NCBI RefSeq assembly: GCF_002871005.1
Contig: NZ_PHSN01000001.1
Span: forward strand, 124,001 to 188,000
DNA from: Acidimangrovimonas sediminis
GTDB lineage: Bacteria > Pseudomonadota > Alphaproteobacteria > Rhodobacterales > Rhodobacteraceae
Direction: 5' to 3'
DNA: 64,000 bases
Below the pieces are notes generated by a model. It did not search any database. It was not told where the DNA came from and saw nothing but the letters and a program-made list of their open reading frames with translations. This document shows positions 25,607-34,786 of this stretch, in pieces. The number at the start of each line of letters is the position of its first letter. Within the stretch, counting starts at the first letter, position 1. The translations under genes and the position numbers were made by a program.

Positions 25607-26635
25607 ATGAAACGTCTACTGACCTCCGCCGTGCTGGCGCTGGCGCTGGCCTCGCCGGCGGTGGCCCAGACCATGCAGTTCAAGGTGCTGGGCCAGCCCA
25701 CCTCGATCGGCAAGATCTTCGATGAGCTGGAAAAGCCATTCTTCGAGAATTTCGGCAAGAGCACGGGGCTTGACGTCAAGGCGAACTTCAGCCCGATCGA
25801 CACCACCGGCATCAAGGACACCGAGGGTCTGCGGATGGTGAAATCCGGGCTCTTCGACATCGTGTCGCTGCGCTTCTCGCCGATCTCGCGCGATGCGCCG
25901 GTGGCGCTCGGGCTCGACCTCGTGGGGCAGAACCCCGACTACAAGACGGCGAAGAAATCGATCGACCTGTTCCTGCCGGAGGTGAAGAAGGTCTTCGCCA
26001 AGCAGTTCAACACCAAGCTTCTGGGCGTCTGGCCGTTCGGTCCGCAGGTCCTGTTCTGCAAGCCCAAGGTCACGGGCCTGGCCGACCTGAAGGGCAAGAA
26101 GGTGCGGGTGTTCGATCAGAGCATGGCCGATTTCATCAGCTCGCTCGGCGGCACGCCGGTGCCGATGGCCTTCCCCGAGGTGCAGCAGGCGCTCCAGCGT
26201 GGCGTCGTCGATTGCGCGCTGACCGGGCCCAGCTCGGCCAATGCGGCGGGCTGGCCCGAGGTTGCGACCACCGTCATCCCGGTCGGCTTCAGCATGGCGT
26301 TCAACGGCTACGGCATGAACATGAACAGCTGGAATAAGCTGACCCCCGACCAGCAGAAGAAGATGCAATCCGCCTTCGACACCCTCGACGGCAAGATCTG
26401 GAAGCGGTCGGAAGAGCTGTACGACGAGGCGATGCGCTGCAACTCGGGCGGCAAGCCCTGCTCGCTGCACAGCTACAACCTGACGGTCGCGAAGCCTTCG
26501 AAGGCGGATTTCGCGGCGGTGAACAAGGCGCTGGCGACGATCTCCTACCCCGCGTGGAAGCCGATCTGCGACAAGTCGACCCCCGGCTGCTCCAAGGCCT
26601 GGATGGATACCGTGGGCAAGGCCAAGGGCCTCTGA
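25607..26635 (+). CDS. dctP: TRAP transporter substrate-binding protein (DctP family)
   Basis: 342 residues with a 20-residue signal peptide (KRLLTSAVLALALASPAVAQ). The DctP fold is marked by GLADLKGKKVRVFDQSMADF, FPEVQQALQRGVVDCALTGP and a C-terminal helical region. The Arg in KKVRVFDQ corresponds to the carboxylate-binding arginine of the family, so the cargo probably carries a carboxyl group. The four late cysteines (RCNSGGKPC, ICDKSTPGC) could form disulfides. Encoded within the amidohydrolase operon, so the cargo is probably that enzyme's substrate or a relative. Confidence 0.88.
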   Translation: MKRLLTSAVLALALASPAVAQTMQFKVLGQPTSIGKIFDELEKPFFENFGKSTGLDVKANFSPIDTTGIKDTEGLRMVKSGLFDIVSLRFSPISRDAPVALGLDLVGQNPDYKTAKKSIDLFLPEVKKVFAKQFNTKLLGVWPFGPQVLFCKPKVTGLADLKGKKVRVFDQSMADFISSLGGTPVPMAFPEVQQALQRGVVDCALTGPSSANAAGWPEVATTVIPVGFSMAFNGYGMNMNSWNKLTPDQQKKMQSAFDTLDGKIWKRSEELYDEAMRCNSGGKPCSLHSYNLTVAKPSKADFAAVNKALATISYPAWKPICDKSTPGCSKAWMDTVGKAKGL

Positions 26636-26644
26636 TACCGCACC

Positions 26645-26671
26645 GCACGCCCCGCCCGTGGCGGGGCGTGC
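26645..26671 (+). terminator. Intercistronic hairpin after dctP
   Basis: Perfect 12-bp stem GCACGCCCCGCC / GGCGGGGCGTGC with a 3-base loop, 9 bases after the dctP stop and 30 before dctQ. No T-run. Probably stabilises the dctP message and reduces readthrough so that the binding protein exceeds the membrane subunits. Confidence 0.6.
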
Positions 26672-26701
26672 CTTCGCACCTGACTGCCGGAGGCGACCGT
26701 C

Positions 26702-27259
26702 GTGAAAGCCCTGACCACCCTGTCCGCCTGGATCTTCGGCCTTGCCATGATCGGGCTGGCCTTCTTCGTGACCGCCGACGTGATCGCGCGGAAGTTCTTC
26801 AGCTTCTCGTTCGAGGGGACGGGGGAGATGGGGGGCTATATCCTGGCGGTCGGGGCGGAGCTGACCTTTGTCGTGGCGCTGACCCAGCGCGCGCACATGC
26901 GTATCGATGTGCTCTATGCCCGGCTGCCGGTCGCGTTGCGCGCGGTGCTCGACTGGGTGTCGCTCGTCACGCTGGCCGCGATGGCGCTGCTGATGGCGAT
27001 GCTGGGGTGGCAGATGCTGCGCGACTCGATCTCCTACCACAGCACGGCGCAGACGCCCTGGGCCACGCCGCTGGCCTGGCCGCAAAGCTTCTGGTTGGCC
27101 TCGCTCGCGCTGTTTGCGCTGGTCGCCCTGTGGCAGCTGGCGCTGGCCAGCCGCGCCCTCGTGGCGCGCCGGTGGGAGGAGCTGAACGCCCGGTTCGGAA
27201 GTGCCGGGGAAAAGGATGAGATCGAGGCCGAGCTGGCCGATCTCGAACGGCGGCGCTGA
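26702..27259 (+). CDS. dctQ: TRAP transporter small membrane subunit (DctQ family)
   Basis: 185 residues starting at GTG 26702, about 9 bases after GGAGG. Four membrane helices are visible: residues about 5-25, 40-60, 85-105 and 125-145. The loop AELTFVVALTQRAHMRIDVL matches the DctQ consensus. A charged tail (EKDEIEAELADLERRR) ends the protein. It supports the large subunit encoded 15 bases downstream. Confidence 0.87.
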   Translation: MKALTTLSAWIFGLAMIGLAFFVTADVIARKFFSFSFEGTGEMGGYILAVGAELTFVVALTQRAHMRIDVLYARLPVALRAVLDWVSLVTLAAMALLMAMLGWQMLRDSISYHSTAQTPWATPLAWPQSFWLASLALFALVALWQLALASRALVARRWEELNARFGSAGEKDEIEAELADLERRR

Positions 27260-27274
27260 GGCGGGGGCACGAAG

Positions 27275-28576
27275 ATGGATATCCAGACCGTAGCGATCGG
27301 CTTTGCCGTCATGCTGGCGCTTCTGCTGCTCAGCCTGCCGGTCGCCGCCGTGATGACGATCACCGGCGTGGTGGGCGGGCTGATGCTTTACGGCATGCCG
27401 CTGGTCAACTCCATGGGGTCGGTTGTCTGGGGCGTGCTGAACGACAACCTGATGACCGCGGTGCCGCTGTTCATCCTGCTGGGCGAGATCCTGCTCCGCA
27501 GCGGTATCGCCGACCAGATGTACGAGGCGCTGTCGCTCTGGATGGGGCGGCTGCCCGGCGGTCTTCTGCATTCCAACATCGGGGCGAGTGCGCTCTTTGC
27601 CGCGACCTCGGGGTCGTCGGTGGCGGCGGCGGCCACGATTTCCACCGTTTCGCTTCCGGCGCTGACCAGCCGCGGCTACCCGGTGCGCCGGTCGCTGGGG
27701 TCGCTGGCGGCGGGCGGCACGCTGGGGATCCTGATTCCGCCCTCGGTCAACCTGCTGATCTACGGCTCGCTCGCGGGGGAATCCGTCAGCCGGCTGTTCA
27801 TCGCGGGGATCATCCCGGGCCTTCTGCTGACCGCGTTCTTCAGCCTCTACATCCTGATCGAGGCGCGGATGTTTCCCGGCCACGAGATCGAGATGCCGCG
27901 CGTGGGCTGGTCCGATCGCTTCGGGTCGCTGCGCCACCTGTTCGGGCCGCTGGTGATCTTCGGCATCATCACCGGGTCGATCTACACCGGGTTCGCCACG
28001 CCGACGGAATCTGCCGCGCTCGGCGTGGTCGGTTCGCTGGCGATCGTCGTGTCGCGCGGCAAGCTGTCGGTCGCATTCCTGCACCAGTGCTTCGTCAATA
28101 CCGCGAGGACCTCGGGGATGATCCTGCTGATCATCACGGGCGCCTTCATGCTGAACGTCACGCTGTCGCTGGGCGGCGTCGCGCAGGCGGCGACAAGCTG
28201 GGTCGCCTCGCTGGGGCTGCCGCCGACCGGGCTGCTGATCGCGCTGATCGTGTTCTACATCGTGCTGGGCATGTTCATGGACGTGCTTTCGATGATGGTG
28301 CTGACGATCCCGGTGGCCCTGCCGATCGTCAAGGACGCGGGGATCGACCCGATCTGGTTTGGCATCTTCATCATCCTGATGTGCGAGCTGGGCCTGATCA
28401 CCCCGCCGGTGGGGATGAACCTCTATGTCGTGCACGGCGTGCGCGCCGACCGGGGGCCGTTCCGCGACGTGGCGCTTGGCGCCGTGCCCTACGTCGGGCT
28501 GATGATCGTCTTCGTGCTGATCCTGATCGCCTTTCCCGGACTGGTGACCTGGCTGCCGAACCAGATGAGCAACTGA
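27275..28576 (+). CDS. dctM: TRAP transporter large permease (DctM family)
   Basis: 433-residue permease with about twelve hydrophobic segments. Family stretches include AATSGSSVAAAATISTVSLP, GTLGILIPPSVNLLIYGSLA, YTGFATPTESAALGVVGSLA and FMDVLSMMVLTIPVALPIV. It catalyses sodium-driven uptake from the DctP-bound substrate. Complete, no frameshift seen. Confidence 0.9.
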   Translation: MDIQTVAIGFAVMLALLLLSLPVAAVMTITGVVGGLMLYGMPLVNSMGSVVWGVLNDNLMTAVPLFILLGEILLRSGIADQMYEALSLWMGRLPGGLLHSNIGASALFAATSGSSVAAAATISTVSLPALTSRGYPVRRSLGSLAAGGTLGILIPPSVNLLIYGSLAGESVSRLFIAGIIPGLLLTAFFSLYILIEARMFPGHEIEMPRVGWSDRFGSLRHLFGPLVIFGIITGSIYTGFATPTESAALGVVGSLAIVVSRGKLSVAFLHQCFVNTARTSGMILLIITGAFMLNVTLSLGGVAQAATSWVASLGLPPTGLLIALIVFYIVLGMFMDVLSMMVLTIPVALPIVKDAGIDPIWFGIFIILMCELGLITPPVGMNLYVVHGVRADRGPFRDVALGAVPYVGLMIVFVLILIAFPGLVTWLPNQMSN

Positions 28577-28587
28577 AAGGAGCCGCG

Positions 28588-29283
28588 ATGACGCGTATCG
28601 TCGATCTCACCCTGCCGCTTGAAAAGGGGCTTCCCGCACCCGGGCGGCTGGCCTCGCCGGTGATCGTGCCGCACACGACGCACGAGGAATCGAAGAAGCT
28701 CAAGCAGGGAACGCCCGAGGATCTGCTGACCTTTACCACCTGGTATCTCGCCATGCTCGATCATTCGGGCACCCATATCGACGCGCTCTCGCACAACGAT
28801 CCCGAGGGGCTGACGGTCGACGAGATGCCGGTCGAGTGGTTCATGGGCAAGGCGGTCTGCCTCGACCTGCGCCATGTGGGCGATCGGGGCGATATCACGG
28901 CCGCCGACATGGACGAGGCCGCGCGCAAGGCCGGGGTCAAGGTGGACGGCCACATCGTCTTCATGTGCACCGGCATCAACGCCCGGCACTGGCCCGACCC
29001 GGTGATCTGTTCCATGAACCCGCAGGTCACCGCGGGCGCGACACACTGGCTGCATGACCACGGCTCACGGGTGCATGGGGTCGAGGGGCCCTCGACCGAC
29101 CGGATGGACGAGAACCTGTTCGTCAACCACCGGATCTGCCGGGACCTGAAGATGGTGCACTACGAATGGATGTGGAACCTCGAGGAAGTGCTGGGCGTGG
29201 GCGAGTTCCAGTTCCAGGGCGTACCGCTGCGGATCAAGGGGGGCTCCGGCTCTCCGGTCCGGGCGCTGGCCTTCGTCGACTGA
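28588..29283 (+). CDS. Cyclase-family (kynurenine formamidase-like) metal hydrolase
   Basis: 231 residues from ATG 28588 behind AAAGGAG. The metal motif HSGTHIDALSH (residues 59-69) is the HxGTHxDxPxH hallmark of the cyclase/KynB family, here with Ala-Leu-Ser replacing the usual Pro region. The family includes formamidases, isatin hydrolase and several amide or ring hydrolases. Within an operon for a cyclic amide it may hydrolyse a second ring or a formyl group. It is unlikely to be KynB, as no tryptophan-degradation genes are near. Confidence 0.78.
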   Translation: MTRIVDLTLPLEKGLPAPGRLASPVIVPHTTHEESKKLKQGTPEDLLTFTTWYLAMLDHSGTHIDALSHNDPEGLTVDEMPVEWFMGKAVCLDLRHVGDRGDITAADMDEAARKAGVKVDGHIVFMCTGINARHWPDPVICSMNPQVTAGATHWLHDHGSRVHGVEGPSTDRMDENLFVNHRICRDLKMVHYEWMWNLEEVLGVGEFQFQGVPLRIKGGSGSPVRALAFVD

Positions 29284-29314
29284 TCGCGTGCCGGCCCCCG
29301 GGAAAGGGCGAGAC

Positions 29315-30724
29315 ATGACGGACCCTTATGAAACGGCCACCTCCCTGGCCGGGCGGCTGCGGCGGGGCGAGGTTTCTGCGCAGCACGCGACCGAGGCGTC
29401 GCTGGCGCGGATCGCGGCGCTGGACGGCCAACTGAACGCCTTCCTGACCGTCGACGCCGAGGGCGCCCGCGCCCGGGCGCGCGACCTGGACCGCCAGCGC
29501 GCCGAGGGCGCGCCCTGCGGGCCGCTGCACGGTGTGCCGGTAGCGATCAAGGACGTGACGGCGACCGCCGGGCTGCGCACGACCCAGGGCTCCACCCTCT
29601 TCGCCGATCACGTGCCCGCCGCCGACGCGCTGTCGGTCGCGCGGTTGCGGCGGGCGGGGGCGGTGATCGTCGGCAAGACCAACACCCCGGAATTCGCCTT
29701 CGGCGCGGTCTGCACAAATCGTCTCTGCGGCCCGACCCGCAATCCGTGGGACCTGTCGCGTACCTCCGGCGGATCGAGCGGCGGCTCGGCCGTGGCGGTG
29801 GCGACCGGCATGGTCCCCCTGGCGCAGGGCACCGATTTCGGCGGCTCGGTGCGCATGCCGGCCTCGTTCTGCGGCCTCTTCGGCCTGCGCCCGGCGCCCG
29901 GCACGATCGCCGAGCCCGAGCGCGCGCTGGGGTGGAGCAGGCTGTCCACGCAAGGCGTTCTTGCGCGGAGCGCGGCGGATGCGGCGCTGATGCTGGGCGC
30001 CATGGCAGGCCCGGACCCGCGCGATCCGCTCTCCGGCCCGCCGCCCGATCTTGGCACCTTGGATACCCCACCCCCCGCGCCGCTCCGGCTGGCCGCCAGC
30101 CTCGATCTCGGCAGGGCCTTCCCGGTCGACGCCGAGGTCGCCCGCGCCTTCGACCTGGCCGTCGCGCGGATCGAGGCGGCGGTCGGCCCCGTGGCCCGCG
30201 CGGCGCCGCCGGTCCATGGCGCGGCAGAGGCGTTCAAGACCCTGCGGGCGGCCGAAAGCTGGTACCGCTCGGGCGCCATGGTCGAGGCACATGAAGATGC
30301 GCTGACCCCGTCCTTCGTCTGGAACGTCCGGCAGGGCCGCGGCCTGAGCGCGGCCGACATGCTCGAGGCCGACGCCGTCCGCACGCGGGTCTGGCGCGAT
30401 TTCATGGCCTTCTTCGCCGCGCATGAAGTTCTGGTGATGCCGGCCTGCGCGATCCTGCCATTCCCCAACGCGCAGGAGGAGGTGATGGAGGTGGGCGGGC
30501 GGCGGCTCGGCTCGATCATCGACTACCTCGCGTGCACCTTCCTGATCTCGCTGGTGGGTTTCCCCGCGCTCGCAATCCCCGCGCCGCGCGCGGCGGGCAT
30601 GCTGCCCTTCGGTCTGCAACTCGTCGTGGCCCCCGGGCGCGAGGCGCTGCTCCTGGATCTCGCCACGCGGCTGGAAGAGCAGGGCTTCGCCTTCGCCCCG
30701 CCGCCGCTCCCCTCGCCGCTCTAG
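29315..30724 (+). CDS. Amidase-signature family hydrolase
   Basis: 469 residues from ATG 29315; a GTG at 29288 is a less likely start. Triad: Lys79 in VAIKDVTA, the RTSGGSSGGS segment (149-158) and Ser178 in DFGGSVRMPAS. It ends the dihydropyrimidinase/TRAP operon and would cleave the linear amide (half-amide or carbamoyl product) left after ring opening. It is a distant paralogue of the amidase at 9110, sharing the triad but differing widely elsewhere, so the two probably act on different amides. Confidence 0.85.
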   Translation: MTDPYETATSLAGRLRRGEVSAQHATEASLARIAALDGQLNAFLTVDAEGARARARDLDRQRAEGAPCGPLHGVPVAIKDVTATAGLRTTQGSTLFADHVPAADALSVARLRRAGAVIVGKTNTPEFAFGAVCTNRLCGPTRNPWDLSRTSGGSSGGSAVAVATGMVPLAQGTDFGGSVRMPASFCGLFGLRPAPGTIAEPERALGWSRLSTQGVLARSAADAALMLGAMAGPDPRDPLSGPPPDLGTLDTPPPAPLRLAASLDLGRAFPVDAEVARAFDLAVARIEAAVGPVARAAPPVHGAAEAFKTLRAAESWYRSGAMVEAHEDALTPSFVWNVRQGRGLSAADMLEADAVRTRVWRDFMAFFAAHEVLVMPACAILPFPNAQEEVMEVGGRRLGSIIDYLACTFLISLVGFPALAIPAPRAAGMLPFGLQLVVAPGREALLLDLATRLEEQGFAFAPPPLPSPL

Positions 30725-30817
30725 CCTCCACGCAAGGCGGGTGGGGCGCGGCTTCCCCTTGCGCGGCCTGGAGAATTTGGGGATAACCGGGCCAGAGTCG
30801 ATTTCGCGAGGACGATC

Positions 30818-31129
30818 ATGCGCGCACGCATCTACAAGCCCGCCAAGACCGCGATGCAATCCGGTACCGCCAAGACGCACCAGTGGGTGCTCGACTTCGC
30901 GCCGGAAAGCCCCCGCGGGATCGATCCACTGATGGGCTGGACCTCGTCGCCCGACACTCAGAGCCAGGTGCGCCTGCGCTTCGAGACCCAGGAAGAGGCC
31001 GAAGATTACGCGCGCGAGCACGGCATCGACTACGTCGTCATGCAGCCCCACGGCCGCAAGCCGAACGTCCGCCCCCGCGGCTATGGCGAGAACTTCGCCA
31101 CCGAACGCCGGGGTGCCTGGACCCACTGA
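30818..31129 (+). CDS. NDUFS4/ETC complex I conserved-region protein
   Basis: 103-residue protein of the NADH:ubiquinone oxidoreductase 18-kDa (NDUFS4) family. The core reads [35 protein letters not shown] and [20 protein letters not shown], followed by an Arg/Pro-rich end. In alphaproteobacteria it is a peripheral accessory subunit encoded away from the nuo cluster. ATG 30818 follows GAGGA. The 93 bases before it include a GGAGAATTTGGG stretch of unknown meaning. Confidence 0.85.
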   Translation: MRARIYKPAKTAMQSGTAKTHQWVLDFAPESPRGIDPLMGWTSSPDTQSQVRLRFETQEEAEDYAREHGIDYVVMQPHGRKPNVRPRGYGENFATERRGAWTH

Positions 31130-31292
31130 GGGTGTAAATCCGGATCAAGTTGCGGCGGAATCGCAGTCAAGATCCGGCGAGGCCCGATTTTCTTGGGCTT
31201 GAGCATGCGGGCCCTTCGCGAGGCAGGCGCTTCTGTGCATGCTGGGAGTCCCCTGGTCTTCCCGCGCCGCCAACTTTCACAGCCTTCCGTCT

Positions 31293-32741
31293 ATGTCCAA
31301 GAAGACCCTCAACCAAGCCAACCTTGAGAAGCTGGGCGCGGAGACGCTGGCCGCGCTGGTCATGGATCTGGTTCAGGGCAGCGCCGCCCTGCAACGCCGC
31401 GCCCGGATGGAGCTGAGCGCCGCACAGGGCCCCGGGGAAGTCGCGGCCGACCTGCGCAAACGCTTTGCCTCGCTGCGCCGCTCCACCGCCTATGTGGGCT
31501 GGCGCAAATACAAGGGGCTGGTGAAGGACCTGCAGGGCCTTCTGGCGATGATCGAGAGCCAGGTCGCGCCGCAGGACCCGAACGAGGCGTTCGAACTGCT
31601 CTGGTCGTTTCTGCAGCTTGCGCCGTCGATCCATGGGCGCACGGATGACAGCAACGGCGCGATCGGCGGGGTCATGAGCGACGCGGTGGAGATGATCGCC
31701 GATCTGTCGCCGGTGATGGCCAAGGACCGCACCGCGCTGGCCGAGCGCATTCTCGAGGCGGTGGCCGAGGCGGGCTATGGCGAATTCGACGGGATCATCC
31801 CGGCGACGGCCGACGCGCTGGGCCACGACGGGCTGGAGCATCTCAAGGAGATCACGGTCGCCTGGGCCGATGCGCCGCTGACTGAACACGAGCTGGCGCA
31901 GTACGATGGCATCGGGATCGGCATCGGGATCCGCCCCTCTGCCGCGGACAGCGCAAGGCGCCAGAAGCAGGCGACGCGGTCGATCATCCTTGCGGACATC
32001 GCGGATGCGCAGGGCGATGTCGACGCCTACATGGCCCGCTATTCCGACGAACAACTGACCTACGGCACCATCGCCCCGGACGTTGCGCGCCGCCTGCTGG
32101 ACGCGGGCCGCACGGAGGAGGCGTTCGACATCATCACCCGCGCCCGTGCCGCGGAAGAGGGCAAGCCGTTCCGGATGTTCCGCTACGATCTGGACGCGGT
32201 CTACGAGGACTGTCTTGAACGGCAGGGCAAGACGGAGGCGCTGAAGGGGCATCTGTGGGCAACGTTCGAACAGACCCTCAGCGTGTCGTGTCTTCGGAAG
32301 TATCTGAAGCTCTTGCCAGATTTCGACGACATCGAGGCCGAAGAGGCCGCGCTGGACTTCGCGGAGGCCTATCCGCAGCTGGTTGCGGCGATCGGCTTCC
32401 TCGTCGAGTGGCCAGCGCATGCCCGCACCGCACGGGTCGTCATCGCGCGGGCCGACGATCTGGACGGGGATGCCTATCTCACCCTGACCACGGCGGCGGA
32501 CGCGCTCACGGCAGAGCATCCGCTGGCCGCCACGCTCCTGCGCCGTGCCATGGTGCTGGACACTCTGTCAGGCGGAAAATCCAAGCGTTACCGCTACGCG
32601 GCGCGTCATCTGGCCGAATGCCAATCCTGCGATGCCGCGATCGAGACCTATGGCGCTTATCCGAACCACGCGCAGTTCCTGGAAACGCTGAGGCAGGAGC
32701 ACGGGCGGAAACACGGGTTCTGGCGGCTTGTCGAGGCGTGA
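31293..32741 (+). CDS. DUF6880-family helical-repeat protein of unknown function
   Basis: 482 residues from ATG 31293 (MSKKTLNQ). Almost entirely helical, with TPR-like stretches such as VARRLLDAGRTEEAFDIITR and RHLAECQSCDAAIETYGAY. The N-terminal NLEKLGAETLAALVMDLVQG and YVGWRKYKGLVKDLQGLLAM resemble DUF6880 proteins. A short Gly-Ile repeat (GIGIGIGIR, about residue 210) looks like a replication-slip product but keeps the frame. GC content is near the genome norm, unlike the genes to its right. Function unknown; no partner gene is obvious. Confidence 0.7.
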   Translation: MSKKTLNQANLEKLGAETLAALVMDLVQGSAALQRRARMELSAAQGPGEVAADLRKRFASLRRSTAYVGWRKYKGLVKDLQGLLAMIESQVAPQDPNEAFELLWSFLQLAPSIHGRTDDSNGAIGGVMSDAVEMIADLSPVMAKDRTALAERILEAVAEAGYGEFDGIIPATADALGHDGLEHLKEITVAWADAPLTEHELAQYDGIGIGIGIRPSAADSARRQKQATRSIILADIADAQGDVDAYMARYSDEQLTYGTIAPDVARRLLDAGRTEEAFDIITRARAAEEGKPFRMFRYDLDAVYEDCLERQGKTEALKGHLWATFEQTLSVSCLRKYLKLLPDFDDIEAEEAALDFAEAYPQLVAAIGFLVEWPAHARTARVVIARADDLDGDAYLTLTTAADALTAEHPLAATLLRRAMVLDTLSGGKSKRYRYAARHLAECQSCDAAIETYGAYPNHAQFLETLRQEHGRKHGFWRLVEA

Positions 32742-33144
32742 CCATCGGCTACGACCGGGCATGTGGATCCTGTGGGAGCGGCGGCGAGAGACGTGCCATA
32801 CTTGAGGGACGTAATTGGTGCCGCGCGCCTGTGTTGCGTTTGGAGGATGGAAGCGTCAGTTTTTCGCGCTCGGGGCCTTAGCTCTGACTCGCGCGTGCGT
32901 CTCCTAGGCGCCGGCTGTGTTCGAAGCGCCAGGAGGGCAGCCTTGGTACAAGGGGCGGAGAGCCGACCTTCGCTGCGTCAAAGACGAACGGCAGCAGTGC
33001 GCAACGTAGCGTACCTAAGCATCTTCAGCGTCAGTGTCTCTCGCCAAGTTTTCGCAGGCGCTCTCCTACCTTGTACGCCTGCCACGCTTGTTGGATTTGG
33101 TGAATCCGAAATTCGCCGGGTAAAAACGGAAGGATAGGGCTTTG
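32742..33144. other. Gene-free stretch at the edge of the low-GC zone
   Basis: Roughly 400 bases between convergent genes. One 124-codon frame (32763-33137) crosses it, but its composition (Arg/Ala/Ser-rich, scattered rare codons) and lack of a ribosome site argue against coding. GC content falls from left to right here, marking entry to the accessory segment. I see no terminator, repeat or RNA gene. Confidence 0.5.
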
Positions 33145-34461
33145 TCATTCTTCGTTCGGCTCATATTTGCCATGCGATGCGAATTTGGGCAGTACAGCAG
33201 CGATTGCGTCAATCTCTGGCCTGAAATCTTTCAGGGCTTTCTTGATCGTGTTTGCAATCTTGTCTTGGTCGTGGATGTCATCCAAGCTAAAGGAGTTTTT
33301 CTTGAACATCTTGGAGTATCTACGGCCTTCATCAGCTGCCCCCCTTTGAAATCCGATGCGCAATCTTCCGTTTTTCTCAGTAGTATCCTGGATAGCATTG
33401 ATCAAATCACGACGAAAGTCGTGATCGCTGATGGGGCCAACTTCGGAAAACAGCCTAATCTTTCCTGATGTGCCGTCAGCATCAACCGTCAACTGCACCC
33501 ACATTATGACGGGAAATCCCATCCACCAATTTTCGCAGCCGTGCCAATAAAATTCATCCTCACCAAGTGCTTCGTACCAGGTTTGAGGAAGGAAGCTAAT
33601 ATGGCTTGCATCTGAGTGATTGAAGACGAACCCCTTCCTTTCGACCTCCGCTATATCTCCATACTCCAGTTCTTCTCCAAAGACTGTGTCACAGGCGAAC
33701 GAGAAGTCTGTTGCCTTCCCATGCTCAATGATAAAATCCAAAACGCGTCGATGATCTCGGTAAAGCTGCTTGGCAAGCTGTTCCAAAGCTTTCTGCTCTT
33801 CACTCATGTCGGCAGCTTCCCTTATAACTTCCAGATAGTGATTTACAAATGTTTCTACTTCGGCAGTCAGAGGGTGTCGCCCCGACACCACTTGTTGCTC
33901 CAATATCTCGCAGATTGAGCCGTAGTTAATAGGAGCATATCTGTCGTCGTTAGGTTCTTCGTCCCATAGTGACAAAAAGATGCCTCGAATATGAGAGAAG
34001 TCGTCTTGGTCGAAGGTCAATCGGACTAACTCCAGATAGCGCGTCAACTGATTGGTGTGTTGTCCGCTATCGAACTTGTTCTCAATCACGAAGACCCATT
34101 TGTTTGCTGGACTCATCAGGAGGATGTCGATATGCTTCCACTCGCGTCGTACCTCCGTATCCATCATGTCAGCTTGGGATACCTTCAAGGCTGATGGCTG
34201 CATGGCCGCGTGATGGCCCCGTAGCGCCTCCGAAATAAAGGCTTTCAAAAATTTATCTCCAAGGCCGTGCGTTTCTTGGGGGGTGAGAAGCCAAGCGAGA
34301 ATGGCCGAATGGCGGATTTCCATTCTTGCCATCCCCATAGTCTTGATCGGATTGAATTTCGAAAGATGCGCCCGGATCTCGTCGAGGTCTGGGTTGTTGA
34401 CGAATAAGCTTTCCAGCTCATCCAAGGTTGGGGCGGTCTGCAAAGCTGGAACTGCATTCAT
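33145..34461 (-). CDS. PD-(D/E)XK nuclease-superfamily protein
   Basis: 438 residues from ATG 34461 (TTG 34467 is an alternative). The N-terminal RMEIRHSAILAWLLTP then ETHGLGDKFLKAFI and the nuclease core KHIDILLMSPANKWVFVIEN, ending in ENK (Asp112, Glu127, Lys129), match PD-(D/E)XK families of the PF14281 type; QLTRYLE supplies the following helix. GC content is about 50 %, far below its neighbours, indicating recent acquisition. Such proteins occur in mobile and defence contexts, but no methylase or helicase is adjacent, so function is open. Confidence 0.72.
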   Translation of the reverse strand: MNAVPALQTAPTLDELESLFVNNPDLDEIRAHLSKFNPIKTMGMARMEIRHSAILAWLLTPQETHGLGDKFLKAFISEALRGHHAAMQPSALKVSQADMMDTEVRREWKHIDILLMSPANKWVFVIENKFDSGQHTNQLTRYLELVRLTFDQDDFSHIRGIFLSLWDEEPNDDRYAPINYGSICEILEQQVVSGRHPLTAEVETFVNHYLEVIREAADMSEEQKALEQLAKQLYRDHRRVLDFIIEHGKATDFSFACDTVFGEELEYGDIAEVERKGFVFNHSDASHISFLPQTWYEALGEDEFYWHGCENWWMGFPVIMWVQLTVDADGTSGKIRLFSEVGPISDHDFRRDLINAIQDTTEKNGRLRIGFQRGAADEGRRYSKMFKKNSFSLDDIHDQDKIANTIKKALKDFRPEIDAIAAVLPKFASHGKYEPNEE

Positions 34462-34786
34462 TGGCAAATCTCAAAACTATTTTTCTATTGGGGTGAACCT
34501 CAGGGCCGCTACTGAACCTTATCTAGCCGCGCCTCAAACCCTGCTTTTATTGTAACCGGTTGCTATGGGGGAGCAATAGCAAAGCGCGCAAATTCTTCTT
34601 CCCACACAGCATTTGCTTTCTGCCACCGTATGCCGCGCTTTTAGCGAAGGGCTGGCTCGGGCCATTGGCTACTTCGAACACAAACGGCAACTTCGAGTTG
34701 GGGACCGGACATCTGCCGCGCCTGGCACGAAGGCTGGCAACGGGCCGATGTCATCTGGTCGTCCTTTGCTTGACGAACGTTTCTTC
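34462..34786. other. Divergent intergenic region with a 7-bp stem-loop
   Basis: About 325 bases separate the nuclease gene from the poly-gamma-glutamate hydrolase gene. It contains the inverted repeat TTGCTAT (34560-34566) / ATAGCAA (34576-34582) beside an AACCGGTT palindrome at 34554-34561, and AT-rich segments suitable for divergent promoters. No coding frame here looks genuine, though a longer upstream start (34613) for the hydrolase cannot be excluded. Confidence 0.4.

Noticed and set aside
25616-28435. Open frame of 939 codons on the minus strand opposite the TRAP genes
   Set aside because: Antisense of dctP, dctQ and dctM; low-complexity composition (Arg, His, Gln, Asp) and no motif.
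31902-31936. Gly-Ile codon repeat in the DUF6880 gene, considered as a microsatellite or regulatory repeat
   Set aside because: It is short, in frame and inside a plausible coding sequence; replication slippage without evident function is enough.
32763-33137. 124-codon frame between the DUF6880 gene and the nuclease gene
   Set aside because: No ribosome site, atypical composition and no family resemblance; treated as non-coding.
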